Shown one piece after another: positions 1-11,002 of a DNA stretch of 64,000 nucleotides. The DNA comes from Adiantum capillus-veneris (lineage: Eukaryota > Streptophyta > Polypodiopsida > Polypodiales > Pteridaceae). The stretch is from positions 76,706,435 through 76,770,434 of the forward strand of contig CM043950.1 of assembly GCA_014529385.2 (NCBI GenBank), in the 5' to 3' direction. The first letter of the stretch is position 1. Each line of letters opens with the position of its first letter. A model generated the notes under the pieces. It was not told where the DNA came from and made no database searches. It was given only the letters and a program-made list of their open reading frames with translations. The position numbers and the translations under genes were made by a program.

Positions 1-1535
1 TAGCTCTGGTGGAGCTCTTTACTTGCATAGTGTAATCGAACTCTTGTAATCTAACAAGACACTTAGAGATTCTAGATGAGACATCCATGTGTTGCATCAC
101 ATACGAAAAGACTTCTTCCATTGTTAGAATTAAAAAGGTTCTAGGAAGTAGATAAAAGAGGAACTTTTTAGTGGCAAACATCAATGCAAGCACCATGTGC
201 TCTACTGTGGTGAATCGTTTTTTTGATGGGGTCATGACACAACTAGAGAAGTAGATAAGAAGCATAAAAGAGGTTTGGGGGCCCTTCTGCATTAGTACGC
301 CCCCCAATGTACCACTTCCTACACTAGGGTTAACACAAAATGGATCCTCCCATCTAGGGGGTGCAATGGTGGGTAGTGAAGCCAACATCTATTTCACTTT
401 TCTAAGCTGTTGCTCATTTTATTCCCTCCATAGAAAGATATCTCTATGGGTGACTCGTTGTAAAGGGAGAACCACTTGAGAGAGTAAGTGAATGAATTTG
501 CTCAAATACCTTACCTTCTAAAGGAAAGAGACCAATTGCTTAGTTGTTCTGCGTGATGACAAAGATACTCAAGCTTGAACCTTAACCTCAATTCCTTTCA
601 TTGAAATTACATGGCAGAGAAGATTGACCTTGCTTTCACCAATGTGACACTTACCTATGTTAAGCTGGTAACCCAAGGTTTGCAGCCTAGCCCGGACATC
701 ATAGATCTTGCTCAAATGGAGGGACCGAGAGCTTTAGATGCAAAAATCATCTATGAAAACCCATATTGACTTACCAAAGTATGGTTGGAAGACAAAATTT
801 ACATTGCGTTGGAATGTGGCCGGATCATTGATGAGGGCAAAAGGCCTCTTTCTGTAAGAAAAACATCCCCATGGTGTTATGAAGGTTTTCTTTTTTTGGT
901 CTTGTTTTGTAATGCTCATCATGAAGTAGCATGAGTAGCCATCACATACCGTGTAGCGCTGATGACTTGCTACCTCGTTGAAAATCTCGTCTTGGAATGG
1001 GAGGGAAAAATGATCCCCTCTTTGTTGTTGCATTAAGAGGTTTATAGTCTACACAAACTCTCCACTTACCATTCTTCTTTCGCGTGACCATCACTGGAAA
1101 GACCCACTCTAAGTATTTGACAGGGTAGACCAAACTTGCCTATAGCATAATACTTACCTCTTTGAGAATGCCTCTTGGTGAACTACCCCAAGCGTTTTGA
1201 GCTTCTACACTATAGGATTCCTTCCTTCCTTGAGTCTTATGAGGTGTTGCACCACTGTGATGCATGTGATCTTGTCATAACCATCAATGAAAAGTGTGGT
1301 AAAGTTATCGATCATAGAGACGTACTCTTCTCTCTCTTCCCTAGTTAACTCATTGGAGTGCCTCCAATGTAACTTACTTGTATCCACCAAGGGTTGCATA
1401 CGTGATGGTCCCTCTTGGTCCTCCGGTGGTGCTTCAAACTGTGTCAATCTCTTTGGATCTCTAAGGATGACTCCCATCACTTTGATGCTATTGTCACTCT
1501 CTTCATTTGTTTGTGGTCAAAGAATCATTGATGAA
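1..1535 (-). pseudogene. Ty3/gypsy (family T) RT-RNase H remnant, cut by window edge
   Basis: Read from 1535 down to 1 this is the pol part of a decayed gypsy element. 1480-1205 encodes the linker before reverse transcriptase (RT). 1133-942 carries the N-terminal RT block (KNGKWRVCVDYKPLNA). 1033-734 carries the palm, with YTVCDGYS and FIDDFCI, the latter at the YxDD catalytic position. Positions 60-1 encode CLVRLQEFDYTMQVKSSTRA, the end of the first RNase H, which matches the same segment of element T near 39.13 kb. The frame changes between blocks (1133 versus 1033) and several stops occur, so no protein is made. The element runs off the left edge. It belongs to the same family as the element at 21007-43458 by motif-by-motif similarity. 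Confidence 0.85.
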
Positions 1536-1559
1536 TTCATCTTCTGATGCCAGTCTTTG

Positions 1560-1930
1560 TGTCATATAATATAATATTTCCCTTAGCATCCTTCCTCTGG
1601 ATCATTGCGATACTCCAGTCTTACTTAGCTAGACATAATCCATGGTCTTCTAGGAATGATAGGATAGCCATCCCCTTTGTGTGGCATGACAAAAATGTCT
1701 ACCTCCACTTTTGCGTTGAATGCCTTCACCTTGATTGCATTCACAATACCTACGCACTTCACTTTGACATTATTTACCATTTTAGCTTGACAGGGTGCTG
1801 GCCTACTTACCTCTTGGCATAGATGGTGCATCATTTTCTCACTCATGATGCATATCTATGTGCCACCATCTATGTAGATGTTTGAGATAGTTGCCCCTTG
1901 ATGCGGGCATCCATGATAGGTAGGATGTCA
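1560..1930 (-). pseudogene. Family T retropepsin remnant
   Basis: The minus strand encodes an aspartic protease related to the one at 37209-37620. The active-site tract IDGG (catalytic Asp codon at 1868-1870) is followed by a stop in place of the next residue, then CIMSEKMM. A conserved stretch VKVKCVGIVNAIKVKAFN and the tail GDGYPIIPRRPW follow; the usual ILGRPW is changed to IIPRRPW. The protease would cleave the Gag-Pol precursor during particle maturation. The in-frame stop makes this copy inactive. Confidence 0.8.
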
Positions 1931-2602
1931 TCTAGATTCCTCATAAAGATAGCCCTAGCTATCCTTGGTCTTGACTTTCTAGTGCTTACAATGTTCATCC
2001 ATTTTCTTTGCATCCTTGGTGCAAGATGGAGTATTTGGGGCCATTTTTTTTTTGGACCCTGCATCAAAACATATTAATCTAGGTCATATGGCTTAGCATA
2101 CTTGCCCAACAAAAAACTCCATGATGTCAATCTTCCACCGAGGCTTAGACGCATGATTTTTGCTAGACTTTTTTTTTCCTTTCATATGTTCCTCCCTTTG
2201 AGAGGCCTTTTCGTGCCTATCACGCTTCACTCCCATGGCAGCTACTTCTTCTACTTTTTCTTTTCCTTTGTCCTTCTCTTTGAAACGCTCTTCTATCTTT
2301 GCCTTTCCCTTAGCTTCAAGATTGATGAAATTCATTGCATGTTTACCAGCAGGTAATGAGGGTAGAGATGGAATTAGAGGTTGCGGTTGTTTTTTTTCCT
2401 TTCATATGTTCCTCCCTTTGAGAGGCCTTTTCGTGCCTATCACGCTTCACTCCCATGGCAGCTACTTCTTCTACTTTTTCTTTTCCTTTGTCCTTCTCTT
2501 TGAAACGCTCTTCTATCTTTGCCTTTCCCTTAGCTTCAAGATTGATGAAATTCATTGCATGTTTACCAGCAGGTAATGAGGGTAGAGATGGAATTAGAGG
2601 TT
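1931..2602 (-). pseudogene. Family T gag C-terminal remnant
   Basis: Lysine- and glutamate-rich Gag tail on the minus strand. MNFINLEAKGKAKIEER at ~2555-2500 and again at ~2335-2280 corresponds to NIIRLEEKGKAVVV in the gag of element T. The KEKDKGKEKVEE run is also shared with T. 2067-1870 encodes the following block (WPQILHLAPRMQRKW, then VSTRKSR), which matches T at 26041-26110. A 220-bp tandem duplication repeats part of this region. The gag is interrupted by copia element A at 2603-2607 and continues at 8087. Confidence 0.8.
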
Positions 2603-2611
2603 GCGGTTGTT
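2170..2611. repeat. 220-bp tandem duplication abutting the copia LTR
   Basis: 2171-2390 and 2391-2610 are two head-to-tail copies that look identical by eye, with a period of exactly 220 bp. Both begin in a poly-T run and end with TTGCGGTTGT. The second copy runs into the first bases of the 3' LTR of element A (TGTT from 2608). The first copy ends with the same GCGGT plus TGT although no LTR follows it. The uninterrupted target downstream (8082 on) reads GCGGTGGTGG. This indicates that the duplication carried target site plus LTR tip, so it happened after element A inserted. Confidence 0.9.
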
Positions 2612-3330
2612 AGGAAATAAGACGTAGCTAAATAGATAATTGAGTAGATTACTTAATGGAGAGAGAAAGATTTACATACATGAGATTATAGAGTAGAGAG
2701 AGAGAGAGAGAGAGAGAGAGTACACACGATATACATGGTTCACCCAATGTGGGCTACATCCACGGGAAAGCAACCACTCAATGGCTTTAGTACTTCAAAA
2801 CAAGAAGTACTTTACAAAGGGATTATACCCTTAATGGAGCTCCCACCTTGCTTCACTCTCACCACCTCACACTCACCTTGTTGCATCAACTTCACACTAT
2901 ATGAAATGTGTGTAGAAATGGCCTCCTTTTATAGGCCAAAAGGGTTGCCCTCTCTCATGAGAGGTAGCCATGTGTAGCCGCCCTTGTGTAGATAAGTTCA
3001 AATCGGACCCACCAATCCACCCATGTGTGGCCGCCCTTGAGAAGACAAGTCTGCTTTTAAATCGGCCACTGGCCAACGGATGGTTGTTTTCTGACCACTT
3101 TCCGGCCGCCGTCCGGCCATAATATTCCGGCGAGGAAAAAAAAAAGTATCGGGGACTTCCGCCCTTGAGGCCCCTAAAGTTGCCCCTGATTTTTGGCCCC
3201 CGTGAAAATTTTGGTTTCCGGCGAGTGATTTTTCTTTACGCACGATGGCTTCTCCTCATAATGGGGTCCTTACAAATGTACGCTTTTACCATAGAAAATT
3301 ACAAGGATAAATCAGGCTCCATACTTAACA
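2608..3330 (-). repeat. 3' LTR of copia A
   Basis: 723 bp, TG...CA termini (on the plus strand TGTTAGGAAATAAG ... CATACTTAACA). It contains a (GA)n run at ~2695-2720 and a minus-strand TATA-like TATAAAA at 2927-2933. Relative to the 5' LTR it has an extra ~40 bp near 2868-2905 and lacks ~50 bp of a CCGG-rich stretch. Confidence 0.93.
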
Positions 3331-3340
3331 ATCTCCCACT
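3331..3340 (-). promoter_or_regulatory. Polypurine tract of copia A
   Basis: The minus strand reads AGTGGGAGAT directly before the LTR start TGTTAAG. This is the expected plus-strand DNA primer of a copia element. Confidence 0.8.
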
Positions 3341-3390
3341 TGGAGGCTGATCTCCAAACAAAACCTATGACTGCTTTCCATCCTGGCTTC

Positions 3391-5616
3391 TTATCCTTGA
3401 ATGCCGTTTGAAGATGAGCAAAAGCTCAACTTCTCCTTGTTGACCATCTTTGTAAACATGTCTGCAGGATTTTCACTTGTATGCACCTTTCCTAGCTTTA
3501 GCTGTCCCTCTTCCAAAAGAGTGCACATGAAGTGATATCTCACCTCAATGTGCTTTTTCCTTGAATGAAAGGCTGAGTTCTTTGCAAGATGGATAGCGCT
3601 TTGGATATCACTGTACAAGACACAATTGTCTTGTTTGAATCCAATCTCTTGTAAGAATCTGTGAAGCCACATAATTTCTTTGCTTGCCTCCGTCATTGCT
3701 ACATACTCTGCTTCCGTGGTAGAAAGTGAAAAAACTTTTTGCATCTTTGAAGCCCAGATTACTGTTGTGCCTCCAACAGTAAACACATAGCCAGTAGTGC
3801 TCCTTCCAGTATCTTTGTCACCTGCCGTATCTGCATCAGCATACCCTTCTAGAAAAATATCAGTTCGTCCAAAATACAAAGCATTTGTTGTTGTCCCTTT
3901 TAGATACCTAAGTATCCACTTCACAGCTTGACAATGCTCTTTACCTGGGTTGTCCATGAACCTACTCACAACTCCCACTGCATGTTCAATGTTTGGCATT
4001 GTCCAGACCATAGCATACATTAGAGAACCTACCGCTGCAGCATATGGAACTTTAGACATATAGGCTATCTCCTCTTGTGTCTTTGGACACATATCCTTTG
4101 TTAGTTTAAAATGACCAGCCAAAGGTTTACAAACTGGTTATGCATTTTGCATTGCAAACCTTTCTAGTACCTTCTTGATGTAATATTCTTGAGAAAGCTC
4201 TATTGTCTTCTTCGTCCTGTCCCTTGATATTTTCATACCAAGTATCCTCTTTGCAGCACCTAAATCTTTCATTGAAAAAGATTTAGACAACTCCTCTTTT
4301 AGGTCTTTGATGTCCTGCATGTTAGCACTTTCAATCAACATTTCATCAACATACAAAATTAGGATGATGAATTTCCCATCTCCCAAATTCTTCGTGTAGA
4401 CGCAGTGATCCGAGTTGCATCTTGTGAATCCATGATCCAACATCCATCGGTCAAACTTCAAGTACCATTGTCTTTATGCTTGCTTTAAACCATAAAAGCT
4501 CTTCTTTAATTTGCAAACCATTTTCTCCTTATCTTTTACTTCATACCCCTTTGGTTGAAGCATGTAGATTTCCTCCTCTAAGTCACCGTGAGGGAATGCC
4601 GTATTTACATCCATATGCTCGAGATTTAGATCATGAGAAGCCACAAGGCTTAAGACAAGCCTAATTGAGTTCATTTTTACAACAGGAGAAAATATTTCAT
4701 TGAATTCAATACCTTTATTTTGAGAGAACCCTTTTACCACAAGCCTAGACTTGTACCTTTTCTTTCCACCTTCTTCTTCCTTCACCTTGTACACCCATTT
4801 GTTTTGAAGTGCCCGCTTACCTTTAGGCAACTCAACCAATTCCCATGTTTGGTTGCGATGTAGTGAGTCCATCTCCACTTGCATGCTCTTCGTCCATTCT
4901 TCTTTGGATTCATGTTGCATAGCTTCTTCGTATGATTCCGGCTCTCCAGACTCTGAGATCAAGAGATGGTTGAAGGAAGGAACAAACCTTTCTGGAGGTC
5001 TACTTGCTCTTGTAGATCTTCGGGGAATAGGTTGAGGCTCCTCATTTGGTTGACGTTGTTGCACATTGTCACCGTTTGCAGTCCTTGAGTCTTCACTGTC
5101 CTCAAGCTTCATGTACTCATCACTTGTTTCTTTTTTTTGATTTCTTTCTAGGTAATCTTTGTACATATTTTTTTCATTAAAAATTACATCCCTACTCCTT
5201 AAGATTTTACCATCTTCAGGATTCCATAGGCGATACCCAAAGTTACCTTCTCCATAGCCAATGAAGAAGCACTTTTTAGACTTTGCATCTAGCTTTGATC
5301 TTAGGCTTCTATCTATGTGCATGAAAGCCTCACACCCAAACACTTTGAGAAATGCATAATTCCCCGGTTTACCTGTCCATGTCTCTTCTGGAACTCCCCC
5401 ATCCAATGCCGTTGAGGGTGACCGATTGATTAAGTACACAGACGTACTTACAGCTTCCGCCCAAAGCTCAAGCGGTAGGCCTGCATGTAGCCGCATGCTT
5501 CGTACTCGCTCCATGATTGTCCTGTTCATCCTTTCCGAAATACCTTTTTGTTGAGGTGTCCTTCGGGTTTTCCCTTGCCTCCGAATGCCATTGCTAGCAC
5601 AAAAGCTTGGCTGCAA
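3391..5616 (-). pseudogene. Copia A pol: integrase C-terminus, RT, RNase H
   Basis: One frame runs from 5616 to 3391 with stops near 4474 and 4138. In order: integrase end with PQQKGISERMNR holding the third catalytic acidic residue; a linker; RT beginning NKWVYKVKEEEGGKKRYKSR, with MDVNTAFPHGDLEEEIYM; the catalytic motif LYVDEMLI, where the second Asp of YVDD is Glu; and RNase H with ADADTAGDKDTGRST and STTEAEYVA. The line is closest to the TNT1/Tork type by its LELWAEAVSTSVYLINRSP block. Two nonsense codons and the Asp-to-Glu change argue against activity. Confidence 0.9.
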
Positions 5617-6143
5617 TATTCACCTCCATTGTCGGATCTGAGGCATTTAACCTTGGTACCTGTTTCATTCTCCACAAAGTCTTTCCACCTTTGAAATATG
5701 GAAAATACATCGGATTTATTCTTCATGAAATAAATCCATGTTTTTCTAGTCGCATCATCTATGAATGTTACATAGTACAATGAGACACCAAGTGATGGTG
5801 TACTTGCAGGACCCCAAACATCATAATGAACCAACTCAAGTTTTTTATTTTTTCTTTCATTTCCTAAGTTTTGAAATTTTACCCTCTTTTGTTTACCATA
5901 AACACAATCTTCACAGAACTCTAAGTCCACTTCTTTCAAACCTCGTAGAAGCTTCTTTGTTTGAATGATTTGCATTCCTTTGGCACTCATATGCCCAAGT
6001 CGATAGTGCCACAACGCACTGTCAACTTCTGTAGTTGCTGCACAAGCTAAAGGTTGCGTGCTAGCAGTACACAAGTAAATTGTACCGACCTTTTCTCCCT
6101 TGGAAACCACCAAAGATCCCTTTGAGATCTTCCACCGTTTGTT
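5526..6143 (-). pseudogene. Copia A integrase zinc finger and core
   Basis: This continues the gag-protease frame after a TGA at 6146-6144. It carries the HHCC finger (ALWHYRLGHMSAKGM ... CEDCVYGK), then the first two catalytic acids in YDVWGPAS and RSDNGGEY. The frame is lost near 5600; the C-terminal part is found in the frame starting at 5616. It would insert the cDNA into host chromatin if intact. Confidence 0.88.
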
Positions 6144-7262
6144 TCAAAATGCAATGTTGTGACCTTCATCGTCCAATTGTCCTGTAGAGATCAAATTTTT
6201 CCGAAGAGAAGGAACATGCCTAACATCTTTAAGCTTCCATTCATTTCCGTTAGGAGTTTTGACAGAAACTGTACCTTTGCCGACAATCTCACAAGCTTCA
6301 TCATCTCCCAAGTATACATACCCAAAATTACCTTTGGTGTAGTCTTGGAAATGTTGCTTGTGTGGTGTCGCATGGAATGAAGCCCCGGAATCTACTATCC
6401 AGGAATTAGACACATTGTCTAATGAGAGAATTAGAGCATCTTGCTCTACTTTACCTACCGCATTGGCGTCCGATGTTGTCTTGTTGTCTTGAGACTCTGT
6501 CTCCTTCTTCTTCTTGGACCAGCAATCCTTCTTGGCGTGGCCCTTCTTTCCAAAGTTCCAACATTCAAGAACTGACTTTGTGCGTGACTTTCTCCGTCTT
6601 GATCGATCACGACCCTTTTGGTTTTTGAAACTCTCCTTAGGCCTTCCTCTTGTTTTCACTGACAATGCAGCACTTGATGATTCTCCTATGCTTCTCCTTC
6701 CAATTTCCTCGCTTAGGAGAACACCCACAACATCATCAAACTTAAGAGTATTTGTGACAGAAATAGAATTACTTACAGCCATCACAAGGTTGTCCCAACT
6801 ATGCGGTAGGGATGATAGTATAAGGAGAGCTTGCACTTCGTCATCGAAATTTGTTTTCATCGATCGAAGTTGACTTATGTTTGTGTTAAATTCATTTACG
6901 TGTTCTGCAACTGAACTATTCTCTGCCATCTTTAGATTGAATAAGTGCTTCATAAGAAATACCTTATTGGATGCCGATGGTTTCTCGTAGAAGTCGTCAA
7001 GTGACTTCATCAAGTCCTCCGTGGTCTTCATCTCCGAAACATTGAAGGCCACCATTGACACCAAGCTTAACCGGATTGTTCCCAGTGCCTTTCGATCAAG
7101 GACAATCCATGCTTCATCTGCCATCGTTGTACGCTTCTTTGCAAGACCTCCTAGTGGCAGATAGAAATCCTTCTAGTAGAGATAGTCTTCAATCTACATC
7201 TTCCAATGTTGGTAGTTTTTGCCATTGAACTTCTCAATCTTGAGCTTCCCTTCCTCCGCCAT
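6144..7262 (-). pseudogene. Copia A gag and protease
   Basis: The likely start is the ATG at 7262-7260 (MAEEGKLKIEKFNGKNYQHW), typical for copia Gag. Two in-frame TAG codons follow within 30 codons (around 7194 and 7176), so the visible open part starts at 7124. A UBN2-type Gag domain is followed by an Arg/Lys-rich stretch and a zinc knuckle CWNFGKKGHAKKDC in which the second Cys is Phe. The protease motif WIVDSGASFHAT is intact. The frame ends at a TGA just before the integrase. Confidence 0.9.
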
Positions 7263-7317
7263 AACTCCCACTCAATTCAAGGAATCCTTTCCTTGAGATA
7301 ATTTAGCTACGACCAAA

Positions 7318-7333
7318 CCTTTCTCTGATACCA
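7318..7333 (-). promoter_or_regulatory. Primer-binding site of copia A
   Basis: The minus strand reads TGGTATCAGAGAAAGG, two bases inside the 5' LTR. The first ten bases fit the 3' end of plant initiator-Met tRNA, the usual copia primer. Confidence 0.9.
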
Positions 7334-7335
7334 GT

Positions 7336-7419
7336 TGTTAGGAAATAAGACGTAGCTAAATAGATAATTGAGTAGATTACTTAATGAAGAGAGACAGATT
7401 TACATACACGAGATTATAG

Positions 7420-7454
<35 letters not shown>

Positions 7455-8081
7455 CACGATATACGTGGTTCACCCAATGTGGGCTATGTCCACGGGAAAG
7501 CAACCACTCAATGGCTTTAGTACTTCAAAACAAGAAGTAGTTTACAAAGGGATTATACCCTTAATGGAGCTCCCGCTTTGCTTCACTCTCACCACCTATA
7601 TGAAATGTGTGTAGAAATGGCCTCCTTTTTATAGGCCAAAAGGGCTGCCCTCTCTCATGAGAGGCAGCCATGTGTAGCCACCCTTGTGTAGATAAGTCCA
7701 AATCAGACCCTCCAATCTGCCCATGTGTGACCGCCCTTGAGAAGACAAGTCTGCTTTTGAATTCGTCCACCGGCCATTGACTTCCGACCACCGGTCACCG
7801 GCCATTGACTACCGGCCACCGGCCAACCGACGGTTGTTTTCCGACCACTTTTCGGCCGCCGTCCGGCCATAATATTCCGGCGAGGAAAAAAAAAAGTATC
7901 GGGGGCTTCCGTCCCCGAGGCCCCTAAAGTTGCACCTGATTTTTGGCCCCCCGTGAAAATTTTGGTCTTCGGCGAGTGATTTTCCTTTACGCACAATGGC
8001 TTCTCCTCATAATGGGGGCCTTACAAATGTGCGCTTTTACCATAGAAAATTACAAGGGTAAATCAGGCTCCATACTTAACA
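7336..8081 (-). repeat. 5' LTR of copia A
   Basis: 746 bp, TG...CA. It holds a (GA)n run at ~7422-7450 and a TATA-like box on the minus strand (TATAAAAA, 7633 down to 7626) embedded in GGCCTATAAAAAGGAGG, a likely core promoter. Confidence 0.93.
7626..7633 (-). promoter_or_regulatory. TATA-like box in 5' LTR of copia A
   Basis: TATAAAAA on the minus strand inside a conserved GGCCTATAAAA context. The same box is present in the 3' LTR at 2933-2927. Transcription would start roughly 30 bp downstream, toward lower coordinates. This is inference from position and sequence only. Confidence 0.5.
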
Positions 8082-8086
8082 GCGGT

Positions 8087-8560
8087 GGTGGTGGTGGTTG
8101 TACGGGTGGTCGAAGGATTTGGACCAATGGAATCAGCTCTGGTTGCGTGGGTGATGGTGGTCTCGTCCTTGGTGGAGAAATATGATTCTATCTAATTCTT
8201 GGATGAGGATAGTAGTACATGCCGTGGCCGTCCTCTCCATAGTTGTAACAATGGTAGTCCTGATTCTAACTTACACTACCCTCTTTCTTGCTCTGGATTT
8301 CTGGAAGGTGCATGCACTTGCTGCACTAGTACTGAAAGATTCTCTAACCGGTTGGTGATTTGGTTGAGCAGGTCTTGTTGATATTTAGCCGGTGATCTTC
8401 AGCGGGTTCTTGTGGTTGATTCCTCTAGACAGCTGTTGTAGGTGTAGCTAGGTGTGATCGCTAGTCCTTGCTTGTGGATGCAATTTCTTATATTTAAGTC
8501 AAGCTACTTCAACTGCTACCTCAAACTTAGCAAGAAACCTTCCCTTCCCCTTCTCTTTAA
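8087..8560 (-). pseudogene. Family T gag, zinc-knuckle portion (continuation of 2602)
   Basis: This continues the gag broken by copia A. A proline-coding (GGT)n tract starts at 8083. The zinc knuckle on the minus strand near 8265-8215 reads YHCYNYGEDGHGMYYYP; element T has YHCYNCGEDGHGMYYYP at ~25530. Both have lost the last Cys, and here the second Cys is Tyr. Similarity to T fades towards 8.5 kb. Confidence 0.7.
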
Positions 8561-8569
8561 GAATTGGTC

Positions 8570-9606
8570 ATAAACTAGCCACAAACCGGTTTTTCTTTAG
8601 TAAATCTGGTGCCCCTTTCCCCTCCCTCAATGATGAAACCCATCGTCCCAATAGATCCACGAGACTTGATTTGTATGCTACATATTCAACCATTTTTTAT
8701 TGCTTCAACAGAGTAAGGAACATTTATCTATAGCGTAGGGAACATTTCCTTTCCTCTCTTGGTCATCATCATATCTTTGGGCATGACTGACGGCTTCTTC
8801 CAAAGTTTTTGGATGTTGGGTCTTGACATGAAGACAATAGTCTTTGTCAAGACCCCTATTAAAACCCCGTATCTTTTGAAATTAATCTATACCTTCTAGT
8901 TTTAATATGATTTCTTGATACTTCAAAAGATACTGTGTGAGAGAGAGGCCAGACATGTGGCATGCATCCCATGAGAGCCAATTCTTATCTTCTTCATTGG
9001 AGTCCACAACTCTTTGAAGAAAGAATCTTGAAACGCAGCCCAAGTTGGAGGACGAGCATCTATTGGAGATGTCATCCACCATTTTTAGGACTTGCCTTTA
9101 AGAGATCGATTTGTTTCCACAGCCGTCTTTATATCCAGGGTGTGTCTCAATCTATGGATATCACTCCATTTGTGTAAGAACGTATTGACCGCATCCTTGT
9201 TGCAATCACGCTCTTCCCCGTGAAACTCATGAATGGTGATATTCTTAAGTAATGCATTTCTACCTTATACATCTTCTGAATCACTTGTCTCTTGGACTCC
9301 TTGAGTCGTGCGAGCTTGGTTTCCTTGAACCGTGCCACTTGTGGCTCCTTGAGCCATCTGTGAATTAATAAATTTCATAAGTAGCTTTGTAAGATTTGTA
9401 ACATTTGCATTAGGTGTAGAGAGGTTGCATTCAAGTACTCTTTGCCAATGTTCCAAATTCTTCAAAGAAGCCATATCTACAAGTCCATGAGCTCCAAGAT
9501 CATCATCATAATGCATATTAGTGTTAGTAGCACCCGTGGTGCCCTGATTTTGATCTAGGTTCTCAAAACCAAAAGTGTGTATAGGTAGGATATCCTCATT
9601 GGCCAT
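8570..9606 (-). pseudogene. Gypsy gag N-terminal half, different lineage
   Basis: The minus-strand ATG at 9606-9604 begins MANEDILPIHTFGFENLDQN. Further on (9082-8882) lies SLTQYLLKYQEIILKLEGID, and the following frame (FQKIRGFNRGLDKDYC, LEEAVSHAQRYDDD) has the look of a chromovirus-type Gag (F-x-RGL, then A-x-x-A). This is unlike the family T gag (WYNALPQATKDDW). The reading frame changes near 9240 and stops occur. It may be a separate fragment fused to the family T gag somewhere around 8.5 kb. Confidence 0.6.
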
Positions 9607-9980
9607 GGTAAACACACACTAATGTAAAGAGATAATAAAAAACGTCAACTTGTACCTTGTGAAGCTTGAAGTCTTTGTGTTTTAGTGCTCCGCGATTTGT
9701 GTTGCATGCAAACCTTGCCTTGCGAAAATTGTAGCACTTCACGTGTCGTTCAAACACCTTTGTTGATTCTTCACAAAAAGTCGTTGTTTTTGTGAAGGCT
9801 TTTGTTCATTTTGAAGCTACCTCCTTGAGGAAAAAGTAATTTTTGGAGGAAAACTTGACTTCCTTTAAGAAGTTAAAAAGAAGGGTGAAACTACTTCCTT
9901 GAAGGTTAAAGCTTTCCCTTTTCTTCTAGCTTTCCTTTCAACACAAGTATTCTATCTTTCCTTATTATACACAAAAAGTC
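9607..9980. other. Gap: possible leader of the adjacent gag
   Basis: No ORF or RNA was recognised. Position suggests untranslated leader or LTR of the minus-strand gag, but I found no matching LTR partner or primer-binding site. Confidence 0.4.
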
Positions 9981-10040
9981 TCAATAGCTTGATGGTAAAG
10001 TGTTGGTCTCTTACCCTCATGGGGTGGGTTCAACCCTCCT
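9978..10040 (+). repeat. tRNA-like sequence, possible SINE head
   Basis: A box-A-like TAGCTTGATGG (9985-9995) and a box-B-like GGGTTCAACCC (10026-10036) are about 40 bp apart, as in RNA polymerase III internal promoters of tRNAs and tRNA-derived SINEs. The flanks do not pair into a proper acceptor stem, so it is not a tRNA gene. No poly-A tail or target duplication was found. What follows to ~10.6 kb is unique in this window. Confidence 0.4.
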
Positions 10041-10690
10041 TCATGCAAGTTTTAAGCGGGCCTTCCTATGCGTGCAGCCAACAGAAGCCTTTGGAGCCTC
10101 AGTGCCATAGAGTTTTTGGTCAAGTTTGCCTTGGTCACCCAACTAAGTGGAGGACGTAGGTGGGACAGCCACTATCGATGTCTCTCTTTGCGTACTGCAC
10201 AAAGAAAACTGTATCTATCTACTTTTTGTTGCACAGCGGAGACGTCACTGTCTACAGATCATCATGGGAGAGAAGCAGTGCATCACATGCACATGCAAAC
10301 CGCTTTTTCCATTTTGCAAAAATATCTCGGATATGAGTGAAAGAGCGGTGATAATACGTGTGCTAGTCTCCACCCAACCGTGATATCTTATAGCCTCCCC
10401 CTAGGGTACACACTATGCGTCCATGCTGGTGGTCTTGCCCGTAGGATCATGTACTTACACTGTGGATATTTACTGAGGAAATGCATCGCGGATGAGATGC
10501 TAGTGAATAAAAGGCTTTACTGGTACGTTGGTGTAGTGCGCTTGTCAATTTTGGTGCCGACTGGGGCATGCTTTCGATGTCTTTCTTTGAATTGTTATCA
10601 CCATGGCGTGATCAATGTCCACTTTTGTTGCTTCTTTTCCTTCTTGTGCATGCCGTGTGTGTACGTTGTTGATGCATATGTGATTGTATG
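10041..10690. other. Gap: unrecognised sequence
   Basis: Plus-strand open stretches exist but none resembles a known domain. It could be the body of the tRNA-like repeat just upstream. Confidence 0.4.
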
Positions 10691-10707
10691 TGTGGGCTTA
10701 TGCGTGT

Positions 10708-10868
10708 AGGTTATGTGTGTGTGTATGTGAGTGTGTGTGTGTGTGTGTATGGAAAGAAAGAGAGAGCTGGATTTTTTTGAACTAGAGAGAGAGCGAGAGA
10801 TGGAGAGAGAAGTGTATATGTGTGTGTGTGTGTGTAAGTGTTTTGAGTGTGTGTGTGTGTGTGTGTAT

Positions 10869-10913
<45 letters not shown>

Positions 10914-10962
10914 ATGGTAGATTGAGAGAGTTGTGAGGGTGAGTGTGTGTGTGAGTGTATGG

Positions 10963-11002
<40 letters not shown>
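10708..11002. repeat. Compound (GT)n/(GA)n microsatellite block
   Basis: Alternating TG runs (10708-10748, 10818-10834, 10846-10866) and GA runs (10784-10810, 10873-10911, 10968-11001) form three rough repeats of a GT-tract, GGAAAGAGAG, GA-tract unit (GTATGGAAAGAGAG near 10747, 10865 and 10957). The long open frames across it are low-complexity artefacts. Confidence 0.9.

Larger units (their letters stand above)
2608..8081 (-). mobile_element. Ty1/copia LTR retrotransposon A (complete structure, decayed genes)
   Basis: A 5.47-kb element reading right to left. The 5' LTR is 7336-8081 and the 3' LTR is 2608-3330. The primer-binding site reads TGGTATCAGAGAAAGG (7333 down to 7318), of initiator-Met tRNA type. 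A polypurine tract AGTGGGAGAT (3340 down to 3331) sits next to the 3' LTR. A perfect 5-bp target duplication GCGGT lies at 2603-2607 and 8082-8086. Domain order is gag, protease, integrase, RT, RNase H, as in copia. It inserted into the gag tail of a family T gypsy element. In-frame stops and one frameshift show it cannot encode a full polyprotein. The LTRs differ by substitutions and tens-of-bp indels, so it is not recent. Confidence 0.95.

Noticed and set aside
9981-10040. A real tRNA gene
   Set aside because: Boxes A and B are present but no 7-bp acceptor stem or convincing anticodon arm can be formed.
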